Shown: positions 1-9,172, numbered from the stretch's first letter. The stretch is DNA of 64,000 nucleotides from Paenibacillus lutrae (GCF_009757775.1 NZ_RHLK01000003.1:621059-685058); one strand, 5' to 3'. The notes: generated by a model not told the origin, from the letters alone. Numbers and translations: made by a program.

Positions 1-584
1 AGCGCGATGATAATTCCTGCGGCCGAGTCCAAATAATAAAGAAAGGACCACCCCATTTTGGCTCCGATCAGAGCGCCGACTACTCCTGACAAAGCGATGA
101 TCGACGAATAAGTACCGGAACGGTTTTCTCGTGTAGAGGAAACAAGTTCCCGTGTACCAAGCTTTCTGCCGATCCAAGACTTATAACGGATAATAGCTTC
201 TTTCAAGACAATCGAACCGATTATAGCCATAAGCACGTAGCCTTTGGGCGGCTCATACACACCGGCAACAATCTGCTTAACTGCCGATATGCCAATTTCA
301 ACACTGATAATCATGAGCAATACGGAGATAATAAGGGTGGCAATCGATTCCGCTTTGCCGCGGCCATAAGACAGACCGTGATCAACCGGAGTTACGGGCG
401 ACCTCAGACTTCTAAGAGCCGCGAATGAGCCAGCGGTATCAGAAGCGGAATGGACAGCGTCAGCAAGCAGTGCTTTGCTGCTGGCCATAAGACCTACGAC
501 ACATTTTATCAGGGTAAGAACGATGTTGCCACCAACGCCGACCCAGGCTGCTAATTGGGCTTTTTGCAATCGTTCATCAGACAT
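1..584 (-). CDS. Cation diffusion facilitator (CDF) family transporter, C-terminus cut by window edge
   Basis: The visible 194 residues are the N-terminal part of a CDF metal-ion/proton antiporter of the cytoplasmic membrane. The TM2 signature LLADAVHSASD gives the metal ligands H45 and D49, and YGRGKAE is the usual loop after it. The start is an ATG preceded by GGGAGA at good spacing. One oddity is in TM5: the family's usual HxxxD pair reads E153-N-R-S-G157, so two of the four canonical transport-site ligands appear to be missing. Metal specificity cannot be predicted. The gene reads leftwards off the window, away from secF, and may share a transcript with it if the intervening terminator leaks. 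Family assignment is firm; function is less so. Confidence 0.85.
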   Translation of the reverse strand, partial: MSDERLQKAQLAAWVGVGGNIVLTLIKCVVGLMASSKALLADAVHSASDTAGSFAALRSLRSPVTPVDHGLSYGRGKAESIATLIISVLLMIISVEIGISAVKQIVAGVYEPPKGYVLMAIIGSIVLKEAIIRYKSWIGRKLGTRELVSSTRENRSGTYSSIIALSGVVGALIGAKMGWSFLYYLDSAAGIIIA

Positions 585-639
585 ATCGACTCTCCCTACA
601 CATAATTTGGGCTGAGATGCTCATTTATCTTATTCCAAG

Positions 640-669
640 GAAAAGCCGCGGAACGAAAATTCACGCGGC
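640..669 (-). terminator. Rho-independent terminator after secDF
   Basis: The arms GCCGCG and CGCGGC (645-650 and 664-669) form a stem with a 13-nt loop, followed on the minus strand by TTTTCC. It lies 8 bases past the secF stop. Confidence 0.6.
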
Positions 670-676
670 GGATAGC

Positions 677-1597
677 TTATTCTTTTGCTTCGGCGGCTGA
701 TGCAACTTTACGCTTGCTGCCAAGGGAATTTTTTTTGAGCATGTACCACAGCGGGCTTGCGATGCAGATAGAAGAGTACGCGCCGCTTGTAAGACCGATA
801 ATTTTGGCCAGTGCAAACAGTTTAATAGATTCGCTGCCGAAAATAAACAGACAGATTGCGGCAATCAAGACCGTAATGACCGTATTAATGTTGCGTGCCA
901 TCGTCTGCCAGATGCTGTCGTGGACCATAAGTTCCAGATCAGCCGGCGTTTTGAGTTTGGAGAACCGGAGATTCTCCCGGATCCGGTCAAAAATAACGAT
1001 TTTATCGTTAATGGAATAACCGACTGTAGTCAAGACAGCCGCTACGAACGGCAGATCGACTTGAAAGCGGAAGATCGCAAACATGGACACAACGATAACC
1101 GCGTCATGCAGAATGGAAATGATGGCCGCTAGCGCGAATCTCCATTCGAACCGGATGCTTACATAAATACTGATAGCCACACTCGCAATGAGTACACCGA
1201 TAATAGCTTTGAACGCAAGTTCCTTGGCGATATCCGGTGATACCGTATTGACTTCCATGGAGACTTTGTCTTTATAATCGGCCGCATAAGCAGCTTTGAT
1301 CTTATCAATCTGCTCTTTGCCGAGAATCTCGTCAAAACGGGTCGATACGCGGTCGCTGTTAGATCCGCCGATGGTGACGGTTTGATCAAACCCGGCCGTC
1401 TTATAAATCTCCTGAGCTTTCTCCTTGGTAATGGCCTGACCTACCGATACGTCAATAGACGTACCTGCTTTAAAATCAACGCCGTAGTTCATCTGAAACA
1501 ACAGAAGAGCAACGACCCCGGCCGCAATAATTACACTGGAAATGATGAAAAATATTTTACGGTGTGCAACAAAATTGAACTTGTTACTATAATTCAC
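677..1597 (-). CDS. secF: Protein translocase subunit SecF
   Basis: SecF works with SecD at the SecYEG channel to drive proton-dependent late steps of protein export. The 306 residues show one N-terminal membrane helix, an extracytoplasmic loop beginning at the motif GVDFKAGT (the family's GIDF-GGT site), and a C-terminal bundle of five helices containing VGYSINDKIVIFDRIREN. The start is a GTG with AGGAGG nine bases upstream. The gene overlaps the end of secD by 11 bases, so the two are translationally coupled. In Bacillus subtilis the two are fused into one SecDF protein; here they are separate. Confidence 0.96.
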   Translation of the reverse strand: MNYSNKFNFVAHRKIFFIISSVIIAAGVVALLLFQMNYGVDFKAGTSIDVSVGQAITKEKAQEIYKTAGFDQTVTIGGSNSDRVSTRFDEILGKEQIDKIKAAYAADYKDKVSMEVNTVSPDIAKELAFKAIIGVLIASVAISIYVSIRFEWRFALAAIISILHDAVIVVSMFAIFRFQVDLPFVAAVLTTVGYSINDKIVIFDRIRENLRFSKLKTPADLELMVHDSIWQTMARNINTVITVLIAAICLFIFGSESIKLFALAKIIGLTSGAYSSICIASPLWYMLKKNSLGSKRKVASAAEAKE

Positions 1598-2819
1598 GGA
1601 TCTGATCCTCCTTCACGCCAAAATAACCCGGCTTCTTGAACAAGTTACCTTTTATAAGCATGTGAATGAGGAACCTGGAAAAGAATACGTTCGTCAGGAC
1701 ACTGACCACGATGCTGAGCATCGTCGTAAGTGCGAATCCTTTGATCGCGCCGTTACCAATAAAGTACAGCACAAGGCTGGCAATAATATTGGTGACGTTG
1801 GCATCCATAATAGTCCGGAAGGAGTGCTTCGAGCCTGTTTTTAAAGAAGAGAGAATACTCTTGCCGCTTCGGATTTCTTCTTTGATGCGTTCGTACGTAA
1901 TAATGTTGGCGTCAACTGCCATCCCGATCCCGAGCACAAGTGCCGCGATACCCGGCAAGGTTAACGTTGCATTAATGAGATCGAATAAGAGCAGCAGGAG
2001 CCATGTGTAAGTAATCAGCGTGAATGCCGCAATAATACCTGGCAATCTGTAGAGTACAACCATGAAAATAAGAATAATGATAGAAGCGATAATTCCCGCT
2101 CGAATCGTTTGTTCCAGAGACATTTGACCAAGCGATGCCCCTACAACTTGTGTATACTTCTCTGTCAGTTTCAGTGGAAGCGCGCCCATATTAATGGTAT
2201 CCGCTAAATTCTGAGCTTCTTCGAATGTAAATGTTCCAGTAATTGTTGCCGTGTCGGAATCGATAACCTCTCTTACAGCTGGAGACGACAGATTTTCATC
2301 ATCCAGGTAAATGGCCAACGTTTTGCCAAGCACCTTGGTCGTCACATCTTTAAATTTGTTGCGGTCTTTCATCTTAATTTGAACAAGAGGCTGATTCGTG
2401 TTGTCGTAACCGACGGAAGCTCCGCCTTCTACGAAATCCGTGCCGTTAAGCATCACGGTACCGTCCGGAGCCCGGAACGTCAGGGAAGCCGGTTTACCGA
2501 TCTTCTCTCGAACCTCATCTTCATTCTCCACACCGGCTAACCGGACGCGGATGCGGTTCTCGCCTTCCGCCAATACTTCAGGCTCGGCTACGCCAAGCTT
2601 GTCCGCACGCTTTGCGATACTTTCAGCGGCTTTCTTCAATGTTTCCGGTGTTACCTGCTGACCCTCCGTAAACGGCTCCGCCACATACAGAGTTTCAAAT
2701 CCACCTTTCAAATCCAACCCGAGTCTGATATTGCCCAATAAAGCTGGACTCGTCGTCGCGATCACGGCCAGCGTGATGATGACGGTTAAGAAAAAAGCCG
2801 AGATCCGTTTCACATCCAT
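1587..2819 (-). CDS. secD: Protein translocase subunit SecD
   Basis: SecD is the larger partner of SecF in the membrane-embedded export accessory complex. The 410 residues show an N-terminal membrane helix, the conserved LGLDLKGG motif just after it, an extracytoplasmic P1-type domain (about 35-225), and a C-terminal six-helix region with GIGMAVDANIITYERIKEE, where the D and R residues match those needed for proton coupling in the family. GGGAG precedes the ATG. It is the first gene of a secD-secF transcript driven by a strong promoter directly upstream. Confidence 0.96.
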   Translation of the reverse strand: MDVKRISAFFLTVIITLAVIATTSPALLGNIRLGLDLKGGFETLYVAEPFTEGQQVTPETLKKAAESIAKRADKLGVAEPEVLAEGENRIRVRLAGVENEDEVREKIGKPASLTFRAPDGTVMLNGTDFVEGGASVGYDNTNQPLVQIKMKDRNKFKDVTTKVLGKTLAIYLDDENLSSPAVREVIDSDTATITGTFTFEEAQNLADTINMGALPLKLTEKYTQVVGASLGQMSLEQTIRAGIIASIIILIFMVVLYRLPGIIAAFTLITYTWLLLLLFDLINATLTLPGIAALVLGIGMAVDANIITYERIKEEIRSGKSILSSLKTGSKHSFRTIMDANVTNIIASLVLYFIGNGAIKGFALTTMLSIVVSVLTNVFFSRFLIHMLIKGNLFKKPGYFGVKEDQIREL

Positions 2820-2854
2820 GCCTAAATAATCTCCCTTCCCAACTCAATATTCCT

Positions 2855-2883
2855 ATTATAACCACCGGCGAAAAACGAGTCAA
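2855..2883 (-). promoter_or_regulatory. SigmaA-type promoter of secD-secF
   Basis: On the minus strand a -35 box TTGACT (2878-2883) and a perfect -10 box TATAAT (2855-2860) are separated by exactly 17 bases. The -10 lies 35 bases upstream of the secD start. Confidence 0.8.
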
Positions 2884-2932
2884 TTTGACGTTTTTTACCT
2901 TCAAACACAAAAAAAGGACCCGAGTATCTTAA

Positions 2933-3655
2933 TCAGGACCCCCGATACATGCACATCGTCACGTAATTCATGAATTGTGTCGTTTTTAAAGACAAAATAT
3001 CATTCACAATCTGATGAAGAGGCGGGATGCCTTTTTTCTTATATTTATCGTTAATGCACGCCCAGATATCCTCACCCGATACATGTTCATATCCGATCAT
3101 ATGGAACTCTTCGGCTTTACTGATACAAAGTTCTTCGATCACCTCATTGAGCTCAATATCTGTGAGTTTCTCCACAGTCTCTTCCGCCGCATTCGTGTCG
3201 GCCTCTTCAATCCCTGCGCTGCCGGCTGCCGCAATTTCCTGTTCTGTTTCCGCCCCCGTGACAGTGGCCCGATGAAGCAAGGCTTCATTCCCGTTCATCT
3301 TGTCCCTGCTGACAGCAGCGGCTTCCGGATCTAGCGCCTCAACCTCAATTGATATGAATTCCCCCGGTTCAATCACTTCACCCGACGCGGCTATCTCTAT
3401 AGGTTCAACTTCATCCGCGGCATCCCTGACATTGGTAGATGTAACGGGTTCCGCAGACTCTTCGATTCCGGGTCCTTCAATTTCATCCTTCATTGAATCT
3501 CCTATAGCTCCAGCATTCTCTGAATGTTCTATAGGTTCTGCCGGTTCAACAGTTTCTTTCATCTCCTGTTCAGCTATGTGGGCATTCTCCGGCAATTCTG
3601 CAAAATCAGATGCTAACGCAGCAGCGGATTCCGTTTTGCCCGTTTCCGAATTCAT
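2933..3655 (-). CDS. comN: ComN-type post-transcriptional regulator with long acidic N-terminal extension
   Basis: Residues 165-240 match the small ComN family, which in Bacillus subtilis (about 98 residues) controls comE mRNA and lies between secDF and spoVB, exactly as here. The domain reads LNEVIEELCISKAEEFHMIG through DKYKKKG to a Cys-containing tail. Residues 1-164 are not part of the known family. They are low-complexity, rich in Glu, Ala, Pro and Ile, contain repeated EPxE- and IExA-like strings, carry almost no basic residues and are probably disordered. The ATG has GGGGGGA eight bases before it, which supports this long start. No internal start with a good ribosome site was noticed before the domain. 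The regulatory target in this organism is unknown. Confidence 0.8.
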   Translation of the reverse strand: MNSETGKTESAAALASDFAELPENAHIAEQEMKETVEPAEPIEHSENAGAIGDSMKDEIEGPGIEESAEPVTSTNVRDAADEVEPIEIAASGEVIEPGEFISIEVEALDPEAAAVSRDKMNGNEALLHRATVTGAETEQEIAAAGSAGIEEADTNAAEETVEKLTDIELNEVIEELCISKAEEFHMIGYEHVSGEDIWACINDKYKKKGIPPLHQIVNDILSLKTTQFMNYVTMCMYRGS

Positions 3656-3840
3656 ATTCTATCCCCCCTGGCTGTATTGCTTGCGTGCAAGAATAAGACT
3701 TCTTCCTCTATTCGTAATTCGCGAGTGAAAAGCGGATTTCCTGCCTGGTTATGCCTCCGGTCAAAAAATGTTTGGTCTTAGCTTGACCACTGGCGGCATA
3801 TGGTTCTAGTAGAACTCGTACACGGAAGAAGGAATGCACG

Positions 3841-5412
3841 TTGACCAAGCAATCTTTTATCAAAGGTACGATGATTTTGCTGGCTGCAGGGATTATAAAC
3901 CGCATTCTTGGCTTTATTCCACGGATTACCCTTCCAAGAGTCATTGGAGCTGAAGGTGTAGGCTTATATCAGATGGGGTGGCCGTTCCTGATCGTTATCC
4001 TTACGTTTGTTACAGGAGGGATTCCTCTTGCTGTGGCCAAACTCGTTGCGGAAGCAGAAGCCGAACATAATTACCGGCGTTCTATCCGCATCCTTAAGCT
4101 CGCTCTGGCTCTTTCACTCAGCATTGCCGGGGTTTTCACAATCGTCTGCGTCGCGGGAGCCAAATGGATCACTTCCCATCTTCTTACGGATGAGCGCGTT
4201 TATTTCACGTTCCTCTGCATGAGCCCCATCATCCCGCTGATCGCGGTTTCAGCTGTACTAAGGGGTTATTTTCAAGGAAAACAGAATATGATTCCGACCG
4301 CCACTTCGCAAACGATTGAAACGCTGGTACGTATTGTCATGGTACTGGCCTGCTCCTTCGCTTTGCTGCCCTACGGCATTGCCTGGGCCGCAGCCGGAGC
4401 CATGATCGGAGTCACGGTCGGCGAAGCTGCAGGCATGCTTGTGCTGCTTCTTCACTATCGCCGTCAGTCAGGCAAAGAACGTTCTGTCAGCCAGGTTCAG
4501 ATCGGAACCAGTGCGCGCCAGGGAAGACTGCTTCATCTTCGCAGACTGATTAAGATCTCACTTCCTATCACCGCAAGCCGCCTGGCTGGTGCCGGATCTT
4601 ATTTGCTTGAGTCCATTCTTATCGCACACAGCCTGGCGGCCGCAGGCATCGCAACGGCAGTGGCAACTGCTCAATACGGTGCTCTGCAGGGAATGATTAT
4701 CCCTATTATTCTGCTCCCGAGCGCCCTTACTTCTTCCTTATCCGTCTCTCTTGTTCCTTCGCTCAGCGAGGCTGCCGCCCGGAAAGATATCCAAATGATC
4801 CACAAACGTATGCATCAGTCTCTGCGGTTGGCTCTTGTAACCGGAGGCCCGTTCGCTGTCATCATGTTCGTCCTTGCCGAACCGCTCTGCCAGTTGATGT
4901 ACGGCCAGACCGACATCGCGGTCATGCTCAAAATGCTGGCTCCGGTCGCGATCTTTATTTATCTGCAAGCACCGCTGCAAGCCGCGCTGCAAGCGCTGGA
5001 CAAACCCGGCAGCGCCCTGGTTAATACGCTGATCGGATCGCTTGTCAAGCTGCTTCTGATCGTCTGGCTGGCGAGCAAACCGGAATTCGGCATTCTGGGT
5101 GCCGTTATGGCCAGCTGTGTGAATGTCGTGCTGGTTACTCTTCTTCACGGATTAAGTGTCCTGCGCCACTTAAAATTCACCATGCGCGGCATCGACATTG
5201 CCAAAGTTACAGCCGCGATGACCGCCGCTTCGGTCTGCTGCCTGGCCGTATACCGCGCGGCGGCAGACCAGCCGCTCTGGCTCGGATTTCTCATTGCCTC
5301 CGCAGCCGCCATGACCGCCTACATGATCGGAGTCACGATACTGAGGATCGTGAACCGGTCCGATCTGGCACGCGTGCTGACACTCGGACGCAGACTTATT
5401 CGGAAACCATAA
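3841..5412 (+). CDS. spoVB: Stage V sporulation protein B (MOP/MATE-fold lipid flippase family)
   Basis: This is a polytopic membrane protein of 523 residues with about 14 predicted helices. SpoVB belongs to the polysaccharide/lipid II exporter superfamily (MurJ-like) and is needed for spore cortex synthesis. The N-terminus KGTMILLAAGIINRILGF and the later PRITLPRVIGAEGVGLYQ are typical of SpoVB/YtgP proteins. Translation starts at TTG 3841, with AAGGA seven bases upstream. It is divergent from comN, as expected for this conserved neighbourhood, and ends at a bidirectional terminator. SpoVB-like paralogues are common, so the exact orthologue is inferred mainly from gene order. Confidence 0.9.
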   Translation: MTKQSFIKGTMILLAAGIINRILGFIPRITLPRVIGAEGVGLYQMGWPFLIVILTFVTGGIPLAVAKLVAEAEAEHNYRRSIRILKLALALSLSIAGVFTIVCVAGAKWITSHLLTDERVYFTFLCMSPIIPLIAVSAVLRGYFQGKQNMIPTATSQTIETLVRIVMVLACSFALLPYGIAWAAAGAMIGVTVGEAAGMLVLLLHYRRQSGKERSVSQVQIGTSARQGRLLHLRRLIKISLPITASRLAGAGSYLLESILIAHSLAAAGIATAVATAQYGALQGMIIPIILLPSALTSSLSVSLVPSLSEAAARKDIQMIHKRMHQSLRLALVTGGPFAVIMFVLAEPLCQLMYGQTDIAVMLKMLAPVAIFIYLQAPLQAALQALDKPGSALVNTLIGSLVKLLLIVWLASKPEFGILGAVMASCVNVVLVTLLHGLSVLRHLKFTMRGIDIAKVTAAMTAASVCCLAVYRAAADQPLWLGFLIASAAAMTAYMIGVTILRIVNRSDLARVLTLGRRLIRKP

Positions 5413-5423
5413 GACGATTCAAA

Positions 5424-5461
5424 AAACCGGGAACGCAGCCGTTTCACGCGCATCCCGGTTT
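5424..5461. terminator. Bidirectional terminator between spoVB and the DUF421 gene
   Basis: AAACCGGGA (5424-5432) pairs with TCCCGGTTT (5453-5461). A/T tracts flank both sides, and it lies between two convergent genes. Confidence 0.8.
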
Positions 5462-5500
5462 TCTTCTTGGTATGCCGGCCTGTCACCGGTCTCCTGGCTG

Positions 5501-6196
5501 CTAGCTGCGGCCGCTGTCTTTTTTATCCACATAAACAAAACCCCGGTGATCCACGGAACAAAAAAATACATCTTTAAAATCCTGAATCCCTTTCTTGCCG
5601 ATTTCATTCTTCAGCCAGAACCGGGTCTGCCCGATTTTCTGCAAGTTATCGTCTTGCACTTTTCCATCCATGATTAAAGCAACGGGCAGTCCCGCATACC
5701 GGATCGTTCCTTGCTCCGGACAAGGTTCTGCAGCGCTTCTGCTCGGATGACTTTTCTCCACGACACTAAGTTTGCCCGACGCTTCCAGAATCGCAAATTC
5801 GACGTCCGCGACGTTCATCACTTTATGCTGGCGCAGCTGCATCATCAAATCGTCCAGATTGTAGCGCTGCCGCCGCATTTCTTCCCTGTCCAGCTTGCCG
5901 TGCTCAATAAGGACACTGGGCCGGCCTTCGAATAACGTGCGGAAACGCTGGCTTTTTAACGTCACAAAGGCCATAAACAGTTGAATCATCACTAGCGTAA
6001 CCATCGGCAGAATACCGTTAGCCATCGGCATGTGTGCATCCTCGAGCACAAAAACGGCGATCTCGGCAATCATGATGGAGATTACAAGGTCAAACACGGA
6101 CAGTTTCCCTATCTCCCGCTTCCCCATAATCCGAAGCATAAGAAACACCACAAAATAGATCAGAATGGTGCGAACAAAGATGATCAGCAATTCCAT
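5501..6196 (-). CDS. DUF421 / YetF-family membrane protein
   Basis: The 231-residue protein has three N-terminal membrane helices (about 1-75). These are followed by two small alpha/beta cytoplasmic units, the first containing GRPSVLIEHGKLDREEMRRQ, as in the YetF/YrbG/YkjA family of Bacillus. AGGAGG lies five bases before the ATG. Family members affect spore germination-related or inner-membrane functions in Bacillus, but the biochemical role is not settled. An yrbG-like gene beside spoVB is also found in B. subtilis, so the position is conserved. Confidence 0.88.
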   Translation of the reverse strand: MELLIIFVRTILIYFVVFLMLRIMGKREIGKLSVFDLVISIMIAEIAVFVLEDAHMPMANGILPMVTLVMIQLFMAFVTLKSQRFRTLFEGRPSVLIEHGKLDREEMRRQRYNLDDLMMQLRQHKVMNVADVEFAILEASGKLSVVEKSHPSRSAAEPCPEQGTIRYAGLPVALIMDGKVQDDNLQKIGQTRFWLKNEIGKKGIQDFKDVFFCSVDHRGFVYVDKKDSGRS

Positions 6197-6278
6197 GACA
6201 GCCTCCTGGACATCTTTTCTCGGAGTTTACCTGGTATTCTGACCGCCGCTCTCTTCGTTCATGCAAGGCAGGTACCAC

Positions 6279-7604
6279 TCAATTGTTCCCAAACCAGAAT
6301 CCGACTAAATATAGCGAGGAAAGGGTGAGGGAAAAGAAGCTGAACGGGATGCCTATGCGCAAATACTCCCGGAATGTAATGCCTCCGGGGCGGCCTAACG
6401 AACTGCCGAACGCCAGCAGACTGGACAGGGAACTTATGCAGGTAGCATTAGCACCCAGATGGGTTCCGGCCAGCAGGACGTACCATAGGCGGTCCGCGTG
6501 AGCCGCTCCCCCGGCCTGTAAAGCGCTTATCATTTCTCCTACAACCGGGATGGACACAGCTGTAAGGGCCAGACTGTCTGACACAGAAGCGCCTATTGCC
6601 GTCATCCAGAGTACCGACAGCGCCAGCCACTGTTCATCCCCGGGCATAGCTTTCATGATCCAGCCGGCGGCCCCGCCGATCACGCCGGACTGGATCAGCC
6701 CTCCCGCAATAATGAACCAGCCGGCGGTAGCGACCCACAAGGAAACGTTAAGATCCCCGAAACTTTTCTGCCGGGCCCATCGTTGTATTACTAGCAGAAG
6801 CAAGACTAGTGCTCCTGCGGCAGCTATGTGGGCAAGCCGGATTCCTACTACATGGGAGATAAAAAAGCCGCCGGCCATGAGCACAAACACGACAGCAGCG
6901 GGCTGCATCGCTTTGAGTCTTGCGCTTCCAGTCAGAACTGGCGGCGAAGAAACCGGCTCACGGATAATCCGGTCCCCCGCCTGCAGCGTGCGTGCGTATA
7001 CGGCCCAGACCATCAGGTACGCAAGCACCAGCAGAAGCAGAGTAAGCGGACCCAGGACTAGCCAGGAACTCGCAAAGCTGAGTTCTCCGGCCGTCCCGAT
7101 CAGCCTGCCCGGCATCGTGCCGATGATGGACAGGCTCCCGCCGAGGTTACAAGCCAGCATCATACCCGCCGTATACGGGGCCGAGGGGATTCCCCATGAC
7201 TTGGCAAAAGCCAGCGTCAGGGGCAGAAGAGCCGCCATCGCCGCTGCGGCATCGAGTAAAGAAGCCCCGAGGGCAGAGAGCAGCATGATAACAGCCAGCA
7301 TGCGGGACGGATGACCGCCGGTCAGACGATCACAACGCACCGCTGCCAATTGGAGCAATCCTGCCCTATCGAGCAGGGAAGCTGCAGCAGCCGCGCCAAG
7401 AGCAAGATAGAGCGCCTCCCACGGGATATAGTCCCGGATAGCGGATACCGGAGTGACGATGCCGCTTAGCAAGAGCAGAAGGGCACCGGCTGCCGGCAAC
7501 AGGCTGCGGTATTTCACGCGCCGGATCATGCCGATAAGAACAGCGGCAAAGACCACTAGCGCCCAAGCGGCCTGCCAGGCAGGAGCTTGAACGGCTTCAT
7601 GCAT
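6279..7604 (-). CDS. ArsB/NhaD-like ion transporter (IT superfamily permease)
   Basis: This 441-residue membrane protein has about 11-12 hydrophobic segments arranged as two inverted halves. Each half carries a re-entrant-type motif: ACNLGGSLSIIGTMPG in the first and THLGANATCISSLSSLLAFG in the second. These are the hallmarks of the ion-transporter superfamily that includes ArsB, NhaD and SLC13/CitM carriers. The substrate (arsenite, sodium, or dicarboxylate) cannot be told from sequence, and no arsR or arsC gene is nearby. AAAGGGGG lies ten bases before the ATG. Confidence 0.78.
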   Translation of the reverse strand: MHEAVQAPAWQAAWALVVFAAVLIGMIRRVKYRSLLPAAGALLLLLSGIVTPVSAIRDYIPWEALYLALGAAAAASLLDRAGLLQLAAVRCDRLTGGHPSRMLAVIMLLSALGASLLDAAAAMAALLPLTLAFAKSWGIPSAPYTAGMMLACNLGGSLSIIGTMPGRLIGTAGELSFASSWLVLGPLTLLLLVLAYLMVWAVYARTLQAGDRIIREPVSSPPVLTGSARLKAMQPAAVVFVLMAGGFFISHVVGIRLAHIAAAGALVLLLLVIQRWARQKSFGDLNVSLWVATAGWFIIAGGLIQSGVIGGAAGWIMKAMPGDEQWLALSVLWMTAIGASVSDSLALTAVSIPVVGEMISALQAGGAAHADRLWYVLLAGTHLGANATCISSLSSLLAFGSSLGRPGGITFREYLRIGIPFSFFSLTLSSLYLVGFWFGNN

Positions 7605-7719
7605 ATAGGCAAAGCCCCCTTTCCTGCGCGTTTCGCACGAGCGGAATCTGTACTATTCTTATGAACATGCCCATAGAATAATGTTAGCGAAATGTTCTTA
7701 AGAATAGGAAGGGATGTGC

Positions 7720-8112
7720 ATGAATCCGATGAATAAGGTTAACCAAGTCCGCTTGTCTTCGCCGTTCTTAACCGGGCTGCTCCATTCTTTGGGAGCTCTT
7801 GTGATCGGGACTCTTCTGACCTCGTTTATTTTGTGGTCAAGCTCTGCGCAGGAGTCATCTTTATCCACACTTGCATATATTACGCATGGGCTGTCAATTT
7901 TTATCGGAGGATGGGTATCCGGCAAGCGTGCCGGCCGTAAAGGCTGGTACTTCGGGGGAATGCTGGGACTGATTTACTCTGTCAGCGTATGGGTTGCCGG
8001 ATTTCTTGCTTTCGACACGCCCTTCCAGCCGGGCACTATCCTGTTAGTCGGTTTAGCATTCGCTGCAGGAGCACTTGGAGGCATCATTGGCGTTAATTCC
8101 AGTAGCAAATGA
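7720..8112 (+). CDS. TIGR04086 family (YrzE-like) membrane protein
   Basis: This small protein of 130 residues has four hydrophobic helices, and its pattern HGLSIFIGGWVSGKRAGRKG-WYFGGMLGLIY matches the TIGR04086 family. In Bacillus a member (YrzE) sits in the same secDF-spoVB-yajC neighbourhood. Two ATGs lie six bases apart. The second (7720) is preferred because AGGAAGG would abut the first but is seven bases from the second. Function is unknown. Confidence 0.82.
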   Translation: MNPMNKVNQVRLSSPFLTGLLHSLGALVIGTLLTSFILWSSSAQESSLSTLAYITHGLSIFIGGWVSGKRAGRKGWYFGGMLGLIYSVSVWVAGFLAFDTPFQPGTILLVGLAFAAGALGGIIGVNSSSK

Positions 8113-8149
8113 TGGGTCCCGCAAAACATACACCATCCTCCCCTAACTA

Positions 8150-8158
8150 TGCTATAAT
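8150..8158 (+). promoter_or_regulatory. Extended -10 promoter before the PAP2 gene
   Basis: TGCTATAAT at 8150-8158 is a perfect -10 hexamer with the TGN extension. No good -35 box is seen. It lies 47 bases upstream of the next start codon. Confidence 0.5.
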
Positions 8159-8205
8159 AGCTTAGTTCATCTTCATACCTTTTCCATCTTTAGGGGGAAA
8201 CTGCA

Positions 8206-9051
8206 ATGTATCCGTTACAATCCATGACCCATGCAACCGTGTATATTGTTATTTCCATCTACTTTCTCCTTCTGGTGACTCTCCGGACGAATCCGTTCAA
8301 CGCAGCAGGAGCATTTGTACAGGAAATTTTCACTAGACGGAAATACCTGCTGCATTTCGTAGCGGTCATGGCCATTCTGTTTTTTAACAAAATCGAATTA
8401 TGGGTCGAAAGCCATATGAAATATACCGCCGATTTTACGCCAAAGGTATATGCGCTTGAAGGAAATTTTGTGGCTGCCTTTCAACAGTTTTTCCAGAATG
8501 ATATCTTGACGATGGTAACCAGTATGTTCTATGTGGTAATCTTCCCGTGTTTAATGATTGCTTCGATCCTGATCTATACGTATCAGAAAAAACACCGGTT
8601 GTTCTACGCCCTGTGCTACACCGTTATGATCAACTACATCGTTGCGATTCCTTTCTATTTGTTCTTCCCGGTTCTCGAAGTCTGGGCGTTTCATCCCAAA
8701 GTTGACCTGCTCATTACACAAGCTTTTCCGGCTTTCGAATCCGAATATAGACCGCTGTCGGGCCTGGATAACTGCTTCCCGAGTCTCCACACGTCCATAT
8801 CCGTTTCTATGGCGATTCTTGCCGCACATTCGGGCAACCGTTTCTGGAAATGGTTCTCGATCCTGTCCTGCTCGATCATCATCTTCGCTATCTTCTATCT
8901 GGGCATCCACTGGGTGACGGACATGTTCGGCGGAGTAATTCTGGGAACATTCGCGGCTCGTGTCGGAATCCGGATCAGTGAAGAAAGAACGGTACTAGGC
9001 GGGCTTCTCGTACAGCCGCGCAGATTAAAACAGCAAAAAGTAGGCGATTAG
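8206..9051 (+). CDS. PAP2-superfamily membrane phosphatase / phosphotransferase
   Basis: This is a 281-residue integral membrane protein with about six helices. Its C-terminal half carries the PAP2 active-site motifs: CFPSLHTS (H195 as the probable general acid) and GIHWVTDMFGG (H235 nucleophile, D239). The upstream C1-type motif is less obvious, as in the PAP2_3/inositol phosphotransferase subgroup. Likely substrates are lipid phosphates such as phosphatidic acid, or an inositol or undecaprenyl lipid; sequence does not decide. AGGGGGAAACTGCA precedes the ATG. The gene stands alone, with its own promoter and terminator. Confidence 0.83.
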   Translation: MYPLQSMTHATVYIVISIYFLLLVTLRTNPFNAAGAFVQEIFTRRKYLLHFVAVMAILFFNKIELWVESHMKYTADFTPKVYALEGNFVAAFQQFFQNDILTMVTSMFYVVIFPCLMIASILIYTYQKKHRLFYALCYTVMINYIVAIPFYLFFPVLEVWAFHPKVDLLITQAFPAFESEYRPLSGLDNCFPSLHTSISVSMAILAAHSGNRFWKWFSILSCSIIIFAIFYLGIHWVTDMFGGVILGTFAARVGIRISEERTVLGGLLVQPRRLKQQKVGD

Positions 9052-9057
9052 CTCCAC

Positions 9058-9108
9058 AGACCTGATGGTACCGCATGAATTTGCGGGCAGCCGTCAGGTC
9101 TTTTTTTG
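9058..9108 (+). terminator. Terminator of the PAP2 gene
   Basis: AGACCTGA (9058-9065) pairs with TCAGGTCT (9094-9101), followed by a T-run. Confidence 0.78.
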
Positions 9109-9172
9109 TTCTGCCGCCAATGACAGCTAATATGACCAGGCTCTTCCAAGCTTCGTATGAAGGCAGGAAAGC

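Noticed and set aside
2890-2945. Terminator after comN
   Set aside because: The similar strings GGGTCC are direct, not inverted, repeats, so no stem forms despite the following T-run.
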